Part shown: piece after piece, positions 31,801 to 46,700 of the stretch
How positions within the stretch are numbered: the stretch's first letter is position 1
How the letters are laid out: each line of letters starts with the position of its first letter
Assembly (NCBI GenBank): GCA_033063855.1
Contig: CP093829.1
Coordinates: 18,011,537-18,075,536, forward strand
Length of the DNA: 64,000 nt
Source of the DNA: Smittia aterrima
Lineage: Eukaryota > Arthropoda > Insecta > Diptera > Chironomidae
Direction: 5' to 3'
The notes under the pieces: model-generated
Told to the model about the DNA's origin: nothing
Databases searched by the model: none
What the model saw: only the letters and a program-made list of their open reading frames with translations
Made by a program: the position numbers and the translations under genes

Positions 31801-34800
31801 GAGATGCTGAAGCCTTCGGGATACTTTACAAACCAACCGCAGTCAACAATTGCTTCATTTGAAAAGTTTGCTAAAGGATTTCTGATGACATTCACTCCTC
31901 CACTCGTCAACATTCCACCGCAATTGTGAGTTTTGTAGTGCATCGAATAATCAATTTGTCCGAAGAAAGGACTTTGTCGAATTTCGATGTTGATGTCAGG
32001 GAATGGAGACACAACGACCAATGACTTCGTTGCATTTCCGCAAATTCGTGCGAGATAGTTTTCGTCATCATCGAATCCTGATCGTCGTTTAACGTTGATT
32101 ACAGTTGAAGCGTAACGACAATTTGTGATCTTTCTTCCAACAGAAATGTTGCTGAAGTAATAAGCGATTGTTCCTTTATTCTCTCCGCTGATCGTTTTCA
32201 AATCGCGAATGTAGTCGCAAGTGTAAGATGTTAAATTCAAATTGACGGGAGGGAAGATTCCTCCAGTTCCTCCACTTCCTTCTCCAGCATTCAAACTTCC
32301 TTCGCAAATTGTGTTGTCGTCGCTTGAGAACTTCAACTTGAATCCTCGATTCGATGAAGCGATTCGAATCCACATCGTGACCATCATTTTATTATCAGAG
32401 GAGTAGATCGGCTCGGCGATTGAACTGTTGCTCGTTATGAACACTAAACGATTCGTATATCTAAAGTCATTGTAAACACCAATTCGTTGAAGAAGTGAAC
32501 TGCTCGATGGCATAAGATCAACATCAAGGAACTCTGCTTTAACACGTTGTCCCTTGGGAACTGTAATCTTCCATTCACAGAAGAGTTTGTTAAGTGTATG
32601 AGTTGGATATCCTGGCGATGAGATTACGCCTGAAGGTCCTTCGATCATTCCACCGCAGGAAAGTCTCGAAGCTTCGTAGAGAAGTTTAAAACCTTTGTAA
32701 AGATTTTTTGTCTTGCCGACTGTGTTGAATTTAACAAGAAACTCGTTCGTGTCACTTAGAATTGAAGTGTTAGGAGCGTCACTTCCACAAAATATTCCAA
32801 TCTCTCTCATAATTTCGTCGCCGGTTCCATTGAAGTCAGGAATGATCGAGTGGATTGCAATGTGATCTTGATTTCTGTCACATTGTCCAGTTGAATCATT
32901 AATCGGTGGAAGATTGAGGTCAACGATCGTAATGTTGTAAATATGATGAACCACGCCTGTCATTCGATAATCACATTGAGCATTACTTGGATAAGCGCCA
33001 AGTCCTGGATAGTTTGGAGATGTTAATATTCCAACGTTTGATCGAATCGTTCCACCACAAACATCAATTGAAATATTCGCTTTGAATCCATTTTTAACTT
33101 CAGCAACGTCAGTGAAGAATTTAATGACCATCACGTTCGATTGAGACTTCTGTGTCGTTGGTTTCTCGCTGCCGCAGAAAGTTCCGATCAATTGCGAAGA
33201 CGAAGTTAACCCATGACGAAGCTCAACATATTCTTTCTCGCAAGTCGCAGAATACGTCAAATCAAACCTTTCAAGGAAGTCAACTCTAATGCGTTCTCCA
33301 GTTGGAACTATAACCGTCCAAGTGCATTCGATGTGAGGATGAGGAATGTTTGGATAGTTTGGAGTCATTATAACGATCGAATTGTTACTTGCCGAGAGTT
33401 TAACTTGTCCACCGCATGCATATTGAACTTCTGAGTACTTAAGTTTGAACGAGTTGAGTATTGGCAGGTTCACTTTATATTTAACGAAAGCTCGATTGCC
33501 ACTCGTCGCTGGAATCACAGGGATCTTCTTGCCACAATATTGCCCATCTCCAATGTAAGGAGAACTATCATCGATTCCATTTCGAATTGTCACGTAACTG
33601 TTGCAGCCATTGGTCGCGTTTTGAATGTTCAGCTCTAGGAATTCAAATTGAATTGTCTTTCCACGACGAACTGTGATGTTCCATTTGCAATCGCCCATAA
33701 TTCGATAGGATGAGAATAAGTTTGTGGTGTTGTACTCGATAATTCCTTCGCTCTCAGTCATTAATCCTCCGCATTCGAGTTGTGTGTAAGCAGCGAAACC
33801 AGTTTTATTGACTCCGTAGTCAGTCGTGAAGGTGAGTCTCAAGTTTGGAGTTCCCTCGAAAACTTTTCTTTCTCTTATGTCCGACGCACAAAGTTTATCA
33901 AATTCTTTCCAACTCGAATCTTCTCGATCAACAGCGACTTGAACGTAATCTGAGTAGCAACCGCTGTTATCTTCCAAGTCAATGTCTTTAAAGACGAGAA
34001 TTGGATGGTAAGCTTGAAGCTTTGATACGATTGTCCATTTGCAACTTAGTCCTGGGCCATATCCATTGGGGTATCCAGGCGATGTTATGTTGACGACATC
34101 CTTCTCGGTGTTTAGAGAAATAACTTTGTCGCCACATTCATCATCAACCAAGTCTGTGTTGTTCCTGACTCTGTCAACTTCCATCCACTTAATTTGGAAT
34201 TTAGTTTTCGACATCTGATTGTTCAAGAACTCGAGGAATACAACGTTCGTATCTGAAGTTAGTGGACTTGGAATATCAGCGCACATCTCATCTTGAAGAA
34301 GAGGAGCAGCATCGTCATATCCGTTGAAGAATTTAACGTAAGCAAAGCAATCGCCTTCGTCTTCATCGTCCATGTAGAAGAAAGGGAACTCAAAGCGAAT
34401 GACCGAGCCTTGTTGGACTGAAATTCGGTAAGTGCTGTGAACCAACGAAGTGAGGAATTTCGGATAATTTGGCGATTCAATCATTCCTGAAGTTCCTTCA
34501 AGATCAGAGTGGTCGACATATTTGTATTCAGCAATGAAACCACCGCTCGTGCTTGTGTCGTCTGTTTGGAACTTAATCCAAAACTTCTGTGCAATCTCAA
34601 TATTTTCAGGAATTGCATCTCCACAATAGGCACCAATTAAGTCACCATCTGGTCCATTTTTACGAACTTCGAGATAGTTGTCATTGCAGTTTGTTGATCT
34701 GTAAGAATGAAATTGTAAGAAAAATCATCTTCAATGAACTTTCTATAAGTGTCACCTTGCGATGTCAATTTTCTTGATTGTCAGTGAAAGTTTATTTCCA

Positions 34801-37800
34801 GCACTCGCTGCGATAGTCCAAATGCAGTAAGAATTTAAAGGTGATGAGTTGGGATAGTTCGGTGAAGCAAACTCTCCGTGCACACTGGTCGTGAAATCCG
34901 CTCCGCAAGCTGCAAAAGATTTATGAGGGATTTTCTCGGTAAGCGAATCGTTAAACCTCACCGTTGTCAAGAACTGAATAATGAATGTCAAATTCACCGA
35001 TAAAGCCAAGAGAAGTTGCGTTGAGATGAACTGTCAGAGTATCTCCGTAGCTATAGATGGTTGGAGGTGTTTTAGTTCCACAGAACGATGCTCTTTCCGG
35101 TCCAGAGAGTTCTGTGCCTTCCACAACTCGAACAACAGAGAGACAACCATCAGCGGCTTCCATGAAGAAATTCATATAAGTGAAGGTGAGTGCGATTTTC
35201 TTCAATGGATCTAAAGCTTTTATGGTCCATTTGCATTCGTAACTGTCGCTTGTTCTTCTAAACTGGAAAGCTCCAGAATCGTTCGTTGCAATGAAACCAC
35301 CGCAATGAAGTGAAAAGTTTCCTCTAAAACCTTTCGCGGTTATTGTGTCGTCAGTGTACAATCGAATATTCAACTCATTGCGGAACGATTGGAATGTCGA
35401 TGTTGCTGGCAGATGATTGCCACATCCTCGCCAAATCACGTGATCCATAAACGGATCGTAAACTTCAACCGAGTCTTTAGTACAATTTATGCTATCCTCC
35501 AGATCAAAGTCAGTAAATTGAAAGATGAGTGAATGTGATGGATCAGTTTTTATGTTCCACTCACAAGCTTTGTTGTTTTCGTAATTATGAGTTGGATAGT
35601 CTGGAGTCGAAATGATTCCATTTGATCCAACATGCAATCCACCGCATTGAGAGAAAACTGATTTATAAGTTATCTTGAAGCCTTTCCCGCTGTGAGATTC
35701 ATCGGAAGTGAACTTTACGAATGCATGATGACCATCATAAGTAATCACAGTTTTCTCAATGAGACTTATGCAAATCTTTCTGATTGTGTGGTTGAATGAA
35801 ACATCGCGAGCGATTGATAACGAGTCGTACTCGCAATTGTTTGAATTCTCCATGTCCAATTCATGAATCGTCAGTTCAATGCTATAACCATAAGCGACTG
35901 TTATCTCCCACAGACAAGTCAAGCCATGATCATATTTCTTCGGATAGTTAGGAGAGGTCAAACTGCCCTCTGGATGAGTTAGTTTTCCTCCGCAACCTTC
36001 AACGTACCATTCCAATCGGAAACCTGTCCCAGCAGCTGAGGAATCTGTATGGAAACTAAGAGGAAAATGATTTTAAAGTGAAACTTGAGTTTTAAGTTAT
36101 TTTCCTTACGCAATAACAACAGCATCGCTCGAGGTTGTTCGGATTTCAGGTGGACCATTGCAATACTTCATCTTTTGACTCTTCTCAGATTTCTTCTCAT
36201 TGTCCCATTCTGTAATCTCGACGTAATCATATTTGCAAACGTGCTCGTTAGTGCCGTTGTGGAATTGATTATCATTCTCGATGTAGAAGTGAGAAAATTG
36301 CAGGTTGATTCGGTTTCCTCTCGACACAACAATTGTCCACACACAATCGACGTTGTTTGGATAATCATTAGGGAAGTTAGGTGACTCAATCACACCCGAG
36401 TCCATTTGTATCGTTCGATTGCACATAATCGAATATTTGAGGTTGAATCCACGGCCAGAATGAGACTCGTCAGTGTTCATCCGAATCAACGCGTGATTTC
36501 CGCTCGTTTTTAAATACATTGGATGATTCTCACTCGAACAGAATTTTCCCTTGCTACTTGAACTGGCATCGGCACCGTCAAATATTTCGACATAATCATA
36601 ACGACATTCACTTTGCTGTTCCATGTCGAGATCAGTGAAAATTAATTCAATCGTCGAGCCTTCGTTCACTGAAATTCTCCAGTCGCATTGAGCATTGTGC
36701 GAGTACGGCTTTGGGTGATTAGGACTTGAAATTGAGCCTTTTGTTGAAGTCATTTGTCCTCCACATCCAGTCGATGTACCATCCCACTCAATCTCAAATC
36801 CTTGTCCACCTCGTGAGGAGTCAGAATAGAATTTGATGTAAAGCTGATTACTAAACGATTTGATAGGCGCGGGCATGTCAGATCCGCAGAAAGTTCCAAT
36901 TAGTGGAGCATAACTGCAACGAAAAACTTCGTAACTGTCATCGGAAATCCTCAGCTAACTCACCTGTTGCCTCCGTTTCGTATTTCAAGTCCGTCAAAGC
37001 GACATGATGTGTGTGCTTCCATTTCGAAGTAATTAAAAGTCATCTCGATCTGTTGACCGTTAGGAACTGTGATAGTCCATTCGCACTCCTTGTTCGGCAA
37101 ATATTCTGGCTTACCAGGACTCCGGACGAAGCCTTGCGTAGAAAAGTAATTAGCTCCGCAGAGTTTTGAGCCCTCGATGAACGAGAGACTTATAGTGAAG
37201 CCGTCCTTGGCCGTCGTCGTGTCAGTTTGGAAATAAACGGTTGCAATATTATCCATCGTAGTGATAAGGCTTGGGACAGTTGTTCCACAGAATGGACCGA
37301 CAGCGTCGCCTTTACCCGAGCCATTGTTAAAAATTTTTACAAAGTCATATTTGCAAGTTGAATCTTGTTCAAGTTCGAAGCTGATAAAATTGAATTGAAT
37401 GACATATCCTTTCGGAGCATAAACCAGCCAACGACATTGAGCATTAGATTTGTAAACTCCGTTTCCGTCTGTGTCCATTGGCGACTTTATCAACTCGTTA
37501 GCATCTTTAATGATGCCTCCACATTCAACGTCGACAAATGAATAATTTGCGGAGAAGCCACGACCGTTAATTGATGCATCGGATGAAAAATGTACGTGCA
37601 AATGATTGAAAGTCGATGTGAAAATTGCTGGCTTCTCTTGACCACAAAATCTACCGAGACTTGTTGCATTATCAGCTTCAAAACCATCGAACACTTCGAA
37701 GTTATCGAACTCACACGTTGAATGAGCTTCAACGTCGAAATCCTGAACTTCTAAAACGATAACTTTTCCCTGCGGAGCTGAGATATCAAACTCGCAGTTC

Positions 37801-40789
37801 CTCTCACCGTCGTATGGGTTTGGATAGCCAGGACTGGAAATGACGCCGTTGTCCGCTGTGTAAACGCCACCACATACCAGTTGATAGCTGAATTGGAAGC
37901 CATCGTCGTTCGATGACCAGTCAGATGTGAATTTAACCGTAACGACATTTGTTTGTGACGTGATAAGCGGCGGTTTGTTTGCGCCACAAAAACGCCCCAA
38001 AAGATAACTTTCGTCGCTTTCTCTGCCTTCAAAAATCTGTCGAGTGAATGAACTTGAAAATATATTCATTCCTCTTGAGTAGACACTGAACTCACCTCAA
38101 GCTTATCGAACTTACAACTTGAACTATCTTCCAATGCAAACGTTTTAAAGTCAATCCGTACACGCGAATCGGTAGGCAGCTGAATCACGTAATCGCAAAC
38201 GACGTTGTGTTTATATTTTCCATCAGCGATGTTTGTAGGCGACACGATGTCACCTTTAGGACTCGTGTAGGTGCCACCGCAACCGGGGATGCCCTCTACA
38301 ACAGAGAAAGCGAGTTGAAAGCCTGCATCGGTTGAATCGCCGTCCGAATGAAAATGAACGGTCGCTGTGTGGCCCGGAGTGAGTAAAGGCGGCGGATTTG
38401 TTGTATTGCAGTATTTTCCAATGCTCTGTGATTGTGATCCAAGCCCATTGTGGATCTCGACATAGTCAAAATTACACGTCTCGTGAGCTTCAATCATCAG
38501 CGTGTAGAACAAAAATTGAATTCGCTTTCCAGGAGGTGCTGTGATGTACCATTCGCAGTCTCGATTGATTGGGTACATTCCAGGTGAACCAGGACTCGAA
38601 ATTGTTCCATGAGTGGTGACGTTCAAGTCACCGCCACATTCTGCATTCAAAATAGGTTTTTTAAATTTCACGGTTATAAATCTTAATTAAATTTCCTCAC
38701 GTGGATAAATTGATTGCCATGTCAATTCAAAACCATCGCGTGCTGTGCTGTTATCAGACCTAAACCAAAGATAAAGTTGATTATGTGTTGTTATGATGTT
38801 TCCTCCCTTGGGCAATGACTTTCCACAGAATCTCCCAATCATGTACGACGATGACGAACGTCCATCGTGAATCTGAAATTATTCAATTATCAAAAGAAAG
38901 CGGAAACTTTTTTATTATTTCACCTGAAGCCAATCGAACTTGCAATCGGCTGAATCTTCTATGTCGAATTTCGTAAAGTTCACACTTAATACTCTCGTGT
39001 GATTCGTTTTGATCAGCCATGCACATCTTGAGTTATGACTGTAAGGAGCTAAAGGATCTTCAGGATAACGAAGCGTTCCGTTTTCTGCATTTCTCACGCC
39101 TCCGCATCGTCTCACTTGATTCTGACAGTTCACTCCTGAGAATCCTCGAACACAAGCGCAGTTGTATCGATTATTGTTCCTTCCATTCGTACAAGTTCCA
39201 CCATTTAAGCAAGGACTCGACTCACAAGCATTGCCAACTCGATTGCAAAAAGGTTGAACAGTCCCTGGAGGACAGACACAATAAGGCGTCGTTCCATTTG
39301 TTGTGCAAGTTCCTCCGTTCTTGCATCGCATGGCCAAGCAAGGATCTGCATTTGAGATTGAGCATCCTGTACTTCCAAAGCCACTACCAGCGTAGCCAGC
39401 TTTACAGATACACATTGGCTGACTATTTGGGTATTGAATGCATTGGGCGTTTTCATTGCAGATACTGCTATCGACACATTGCTGATTGGGGCGTATGTTG
39501 TTGTTGCTAGGCACGCATAATCTGCCATCGCCTTCATAACCCAATGGACAACTTCCACATCGACTTGATCCCTTCGAAATTAATTTTAATGAAAAGGAAG
39601 CTTAACAGACTTTCAAGAGCTTACTCTAGTGTTGATGCATTCAACTCTTGGAGAAACGCTGCAACCGCCGTTGTTCACTTCGCATTCATCAATATCCGCA
39701 CAAGCAAATCCATTACCGGAATAACCAGCGGGGCAAGGGCCACATACAAACGAGCCGGGAGTGTTGATACAAAACACTTTGGGATCGACAGAGCAGTGAG
39801 GACGCATCTCGTAACACTCATCAATGTCGATGGTGCATGCGAGAGTGTCATTTGATTTCCTCCAGCCCTGCTCACAAATGCAATCGTAACCCAATTTGCT
39901 GCGAACCTGAACGCACGTTCCGTGACCGCAAATTTCACTCTGTGGAACTTGTAAACAGTCAACCGTTTGTCTGTTGCAGTGCTGTCCAATCCATGGCTCT
40001 TTACAAATACACCTGTGAATGGTTTGCGTGAGAAGAAAAAGTTGAAAGCTCACGAGGGAGCACTTACGTGTAAGAGCCCGGGTAGTTGATGCATGTTGCG
40101 TCATTCTGACATCCGAGTTCCGTTCCAGAGAAGCGTAAACATTCGTTAACATCGTCACTACATGTTGGACCTTCGTAATTCTCTTTGCACTCGCAGCGGA
40201 AGGTTTCAAACATGTTAAAGCAAGTTCCACCGTTTTGACAAGGATAACTTTTGCAATGATCGCGGGTGAGGCGTTCGGTGAGATTTGCGACCCTTTGTTC
40301 TAACGTCGTAATACGACGAGTAAGTGAAGTAAAGCGATTTCGGTCCATTGTAGGTGTTGGAGCTGTCGAGTTGGCAGGGATGCCCATCTCAACTCTGTCT
40401 AGACGATTTAATACTCCATTCTGGCCTCGCAACGCCGAACGAAGTTTTGCGACATCGGCAACGAGCTTCGTCATAGTTTCGACATTAAAGCCACTTCCGC
40501 TAGGCATGCTGCCATTGCTCGAATCCAGTGCACTCAACACATCGATGTGGTTGATGAGAAAGCGACTCTTCCCCTTGAGATGAACTGTAACGTTTTTTGA
40601 ATCTGCAGACTCAAACACCAAATTTCCATCGTTGACAAGAATTTTAGGTCTGCGGAAAATATTTTTAAATTTCCTGTGAATTTTTAAAGGAAACAGGAAA
40701 CTTTACTGATCATCGAAGAGATCCGCTGAGTTTATCCTGGTGTACTTTGAAGCAACCACAAGGACGAACAGCAAGAGCTTTAGTCCCAT
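28900..40789 (-). CDS. Cubn: Cubilin, endocytic receptor with 8 EGF and 27 CUB domains
   Basis: Exons: 40707-40789, 40068-40649, 39625-40012, 38924-39571, 38701-38872, 38096-38640, 36964-38036, 36110-36913, 34962-36055, 34756-34909, 29183-34698, 28900-29126; all phases agree, giving 3761 aa. A signal peptide is followed by the conserved QPKIL segment, a coiled-coil stretch (likely trimerisation), eight EGF modules (several with DIDEC or DVNEC calcium-binding starts) and, by my count of CGG...SPNYP...C-W starts, 27 CUB domains, the same architecture as mammalian cubilin. It ends at MGVHEGER with no membrane helix, so it should need the partner Amnionless to reach the membrane. Cubilin-Amnionless mediates protein uptake in insect nephrocytes and in vertebrate kidney; intrinsic factor-B12 uptake is a vertebrate use. 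Exon 11 alone is 5.5 kb. No break or frameshift is seen. Known length: human 3623 aa. Confidence 0.98.
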
Positions 40790-43700
40790 GACGAATCAAA
40801 TTTCCATGAAGACCTTAAAGTGACTTTTATTTTATGATTTTCTCTTTAAATGTTTCACGATTGAAATTCACGACGAGACTCAATGAATTATTGATTTCGA
40901 ATGATTTTTTTATACAATTGCGGGAGGGCGTAAAAAGTCTGTTGAGTCTGTTATCCACTCGACTTTTCTGTAAGTTAATTAAATTATCTCTCATAGCAGA
41001 TAATTCAGGATTTTTGATAAATCATCTTGAGCGTCGAATTTCAATTCAGTCAGATCAATTTCGAGAGAGAGTTAATTCATGATTCACGTGCTTTTGCTTT
41101 CCGCGACACAATTGACGGTGATTTAACGATAATCGTGATGCAGTTCACAATCATTAACCCTTTCGTTTGTAGTTCAACAGCTCGCTCTGCATATTTAACA
41201 TCGCGGTGAGACGAGAGCCGAGTGGAATGGCAATTTATAGTGTGATTGCGTTTGATGTGTTTAAATGCTCGGATGTTTGACCATGTTTCATGCGACTCCG
41301 ACAGCAATGATAATAAAATTATTGTGGAATTACCACTGACTCTGAATGAAATACAGAGCAGCCAGCATTCGAAGGCGCTTCCTTGTTTCTGCGAATTTTA
41401 ATATTAAAGTGACGGAAATAGCGTGAACGATGCCATGAGTTTCGTTCATTGTTGAAACATTTTTTTTTTCGTATCAGCGATGCAATTCTCTGTTTTTTTT
41501 TTCTCTGAAAATTTATTCCATGCATGTTGACGGCGATTTCAAGAGCGAACTTTCAACATTGTTATGAGAGTAGATTTTTTGTGCTGCTCCACTTGAATTA
41601 CTTGATGAAGCTTTAAACAAAAAAAAACTTTTCCCGAATCGTCCTCGAGCTTTGAACTTTGAGTTGTTTCTTTTATCAAGCGGAAGTTTGGTAGTGAAGT
41701 TTATGTAATTAGGACGTTTTGCATTTATTGCATTAGCTTGGAGCGTCGCATTGCAAAAGGAACAAGTTTCTGTTGCTTGAACACAAGCACTAATAGCAAT
41801 TTATGTTCTGATTTCATTGGCAATATATTTTTTATCGTTCGAGAACAAGCTTCGCCCGGGCTGCTTTGTCATAAAAGGCAGCAAGAGAAAAAGTTGTAAC
41901 TTAAATTACCAACAAAACATAATCCGAATCGATTATTCATTAAGGAAATTTTATGTCGGAATGTGTGTTTGGGATGTTTAATCGATGCGAAGACTCCCAA
42001 GAAAAAAAAAATGAAACTTTTTTCCTTTTGTTTTTGTTGTGAAATAACTTCGCCCGCGCTTCGTCTTCGATGATTAACTCATAATGTCAGAAATTTTTAA
42101 TAATCTGGTGGAAGAAACCCAAAAACCCGCAAGATGAAATTTTCATCAAAAATGTTCAATAAATTCATTAGATAGCTCGTTAACTCCTCGACGCTTCCTT
42201 TGGCGAAACATTGAACAAAATTTGTTTAACTTTTCTCATAAAACAATTTTAATCCTCAGATTCGCGAGGTTGATCAGGAAACAATACCTGAGAATTTTTT
42301 TTTATTGTTCATTTAAGTTGAAACATTCAAAGAATCTTTAGGAAGTTAATTGCATTTAAGCTCTTTTTATGCTGATGGAAATTTCATACTCTCGATGAAG
42401 GCTTTGATTTGAAAAAGTCTTGTAATAAAATCTACAAGCTCTCGAATTGCACGCAATTAGCATTGCGAGAGTCTGATAAAAGCAAGACGAGTCGAGAGAA
42501 AAATCCATTCAATTAAGCTTTCAAATGCAGCTCCGCTAAAAACACAATTCAGATCCAATTACCATAAATTACGGCGAATGCTCTGTGATGCTCTATGGTA
42601 ATAAATACAACATGTTGCAGAAAATAGTTTCATGTTGACTTTGAATTTATGCATTGTTTGAGGAAGGAACAAATTTGAATTTTCTTCGAACAAGTTTTTA
42701 CGTCTTGCATTGTGTAGAAGTTGGACAAGTTTTCACAAAGTTTTCTATCGAAACTTGATTTCGTTTCCGAACGAGAAACTCCAAAATTTCCATGATCAGC
42801 AAAGGTTGAGTTGGAGATTTACATGACTATGACCCATGATTGCTATCTAAGCCACAAATGTTGAGAAACTCTCTTCCTATCTAAGCGAAGCAGGAGCTCC
42901 AACCTTAATAAAGTATTCCAACAAATGGAGTTTTATTTATTCGTGGAGACGAAGGAGAATCCACGTCTAATTATCATTGAAAATTATGATTCTCTTTGCG
43001 ATGTTAAAAACTGAAAAATATAAAGATCTCGACGTCTTCTCGTTTACCTCATTATTTCTGCTGATTTCATTTTGCTGTCGTGTTCGGAATAAATCCGATT
43101 GCAAACGCAAATCTTTATTCTATCATGGATCGCATATTTCTTCTCTCTCTCCACTATCGCCCATTTCCAACTTTAGCAGGTAAATGCAAGCATCATCAAA
43201 AGAATGTTTATTTAATCAATCATTCAATCAAATCGAATTCAAATTATGGAATATGCTGCCTTGTTTATATTCAATGCTCATGCAATATTGATAGGAAATA
43301 AATATTTATCGAGAGAAAAAAGCTAAAGTCTTCGTTTGGGTTGAGTAAATAAAATCAAATAACAGAAAATTGGGTTCAAATGCTCATAAACTGAAGAAAA
43401 TACTCTGAAGTGAAAAAGAAAACCGATTTCTGCCTAATCAGTTTTGAATGGAGTTCATTGGAATTGAGAGAACATCAACAGAATAAATTCACTTTTTTCA
43501 AACATTGTTCTGGACCAATTAAAATTAATGAGGCAACCTCATTCGTAGTTACAACGACTGACGAATAATGACATCTCTTCTCAAATTTTGTCATATAATT
43601 GCATAAGCTGAAATATTCTATGGAAATTATCACATAAACAAAGTAAATGTTTCTACAATCAGTAGAAAGCCTTTTTCATAGAGAGGAAGAATAAAAAGAT

Positions 43701-46700
43701 TGCGTTCAACTTCCTTGCATCAGAGTCATAAAAGCTGTATCAAAAGGGGAGCACATGTCGAGATCTTTATAGCGAAAAATTTTCACTTCGTTTTAATGAA
43801 GGCGAGAAAGCGTCGAGTCATTATTTTTTATCTAGTGCGGTGTGACAAGAGGAAGAATATTTCATGCATGAATGGATTTACATTCGACACAAAAGATTGT
43901 AAATCTTTCTTCTCTTGAATGCTGTCGAGAGACCCCGTCGTCGTGAAAAGCCATAAACAGATTTTGAAAAGCAAAGTTTACTCCATACGTTAAATTCAAC
44001 TTCGAGGTTTTGATCTAAGAAGACAATAATGACTCAGGAATAATTCAGTGCTACAATCCGACGCTTCTCGTTCTTTATGAAATGAGAGAAAACTTCCTGT
44101 TGTTACAATCTTTACGAGATGAATCATCCTTCCTTACAAAAAAGTGATTTCATTGTCAAACATTCTCCTATCAACAACGACGAGTGTCTCGCTGCAGAGC
44201 TGGAAAACAAGAAACGACGGAAATTTGCACAACATCCTCCATCCCTTCCTCTCCAATCGACGTCTATTCCATTTTTCATGCAGAAAAAGGTTACAAATGA
44301 ATTGAAAGGGAAAACGGTTTATTGATTTTTGGTTCGATGCTGTTTTATCGCAGCACTTCAATCCATTTGTCACAATATTGTGTTCAAATAAACCGTTTTA
44401 TGCACTACGAAGGAAGGGAGATGAAGGGAAGAAGAAACGCGATAGTCATCTTTAATCTTGCCATTAGAACTCGGTCGTACCGTCGCTGTCAATTTTGCTG
44501 TGTGGGGGGAGACGAGCATTGAGCTCAGAATGATGAGATAATGCACGAGAGAGATGATTCATAGTTGCGTTAAATTGCCACAACGTCTAGAGTCTTAAGG
44601 ACAAACTTTCGATTGAATAACTTGAAGCCAATCGCTACATTCATCGTCGAAAGAAAAAATAATGAATGAATCAAATTAAATGTCATCCAAAATTCATTTC
44701 GAATTGTCAGCGAAAAGCCGGGGCCAAATCCCTTCAGCTTTTCTTTGCGCTCGGCTCGAAGTGTGCTCAAGTTAAATATCTTGTTGTTTATTTATATTCA
44801 TGTTGACGACGAAAAAAAGGAGAAAAATATTAAACGACAAAACCACCCCCGACATAACTCAAAGATTTCACTTTTGCCTTTGGTTTTTTTTGTCTGTTTT
44901 CAATTTTTTTTTGTTGCTTCTTTCAGTGTGGCTTCAGCATTCTGTAAACATTCATCACTTAAAGTCGCTTTTATTGATTGAAAAAATTGCAATCAACTCT
45001 ACTCCACTCTGACGTTTTCTATTTATTCTCTCGCTGAATTGTTTAACACAATGAAACATTTTTATTTTATCATTTTTCTTTTATTGTTTTGCGTATTTTC
45101 CTTACTTTGTCAACAATGGAAAGGAAGCGAGAGACTTAGCCGCAGTTTTTTCTTTCTTCGTTTCTTCGTCGCGAGACTGAGGGGTAATAAATGTATTATT
45201 TATGTCGAGGGCGTTTGTCATTCCGAATCGAAGTCGACGAGAATGAATATTCATAAAGCGTTTGTGGATTTAAAGCCGGCATTGAGTGAACAAAAGGGGG
45301 AATGGAGTTACTTTGCCATTCACAAATCGCAAAAACCAATTTACTCCTTTCGCACGCTGAATCTCGATGTGGAGGATGAAGGAAGAAAGAAGGAAAACCT
45401 CTTGAAATGTTAACAAGTGTTGAAGTGCGATTTGTGGTGAGCGCTTTGCTTTACAGAGTTTATTAAACCATGCTGGGGAAAAGTTAAATTGAAATTGGTT
45501 TTAAGGGTCGACTGAGTTCTTGGGGTGACAGTATCGTTGTCGAGATTCTTTGCGTAATGGTAAATCGAAATTAATGTTTCATGATGCTGCAATTGCCTTT
45601 AACGTTTTTCGCTCGCTTTGAGTCACTAGAGATTTTAATGTGCGAACTCGTTTTTCAACATTCGCTCTCGCGTTGTCATCAAAGCTGCATTATGAGCGAT
45701 TTTCAATTAGACTGATTGACATGTTGAGCATAAAAACCGCGTTGAGCTGATAAACAAAAAAATATTTTGCTTCAAATTACTTTCCAACCGAAAGCTTTGA
45801 AATTGTAGTCGGAAAAAAGTGTTTTCACACATTTTCGAACTGAAATCGTTTTTTGTGTTCAAACTTCAATTAAATTGTAATTTATGTTGGGAATTTTTGG
45901 CTTGATGCCAGACAAATATTTCTGTTTGTAATGTGACAAAATTTTGAACTTGAAAATATTGAAAATCGCAATTAGAGTAATTAGCATTTTAGGACATTTT
46001 CTAGTGAATCCCAATTTCGAACTTCCGATGCAATCAAAAATATTTGTTTGACAGCAGTTCTCATAGAATGTTCTCATGAAACCATAGAATTTGATCAATT
46101 CAGCTAATGATACTAATCTAGTCAAAGAAATTCATGGAATTTACCTCAGTTTGTGTTTCACCTAATTGGCGAATAACTACAAATTACTGTCCATGAAATC
46201 CGATTAACCTTTTCAGGTCGAATATGCTAGAATTATTATAATTCGTCGAATCAATTTGATGCTTGACGGCAAATAACAAAACACCCACAAGCGTCAAACC
46301 GCTAATATCCAAACGTGAACTGTCCCACTAATTACTTTGCACTGTTCAGGTGCCCCGATCGCTATTAGTTTCAATTATCAACCTCATTCATCACTTTTAG
46401 AGAACTTGGCCATTATAAAATTAAGCCTTGAACAAAAACACGGGAAATTACACGAAAATAATTTAGAGCTTCTGTCGGAGATTTACGAGGATCCTACAAA
46501 TAGGTTGAGCTTCGTGCCATTATCAATTCAGTGGCGCGTTCGCTGTTGATTTAATCTTTCACCTCGATTTACACTTCTTCTTCTACTTAACCGACAGTGC
46601 TAGAGAATAGTGGCGGTTGTGTCAGCCAACGAGATTCTCCTCTCGTTTCTTCACAGATTTATTGAAGTTAATAAATAAAAGATGAAGGGTAGAGCGAGGC

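Noticed and set aside
39019..39510. 163-codon plus-strand frame inside cubilin
   Set aside because: It is the antisense shadow of the Cys-rich EGF exons, whose minus-strand reading is clearly the real one.
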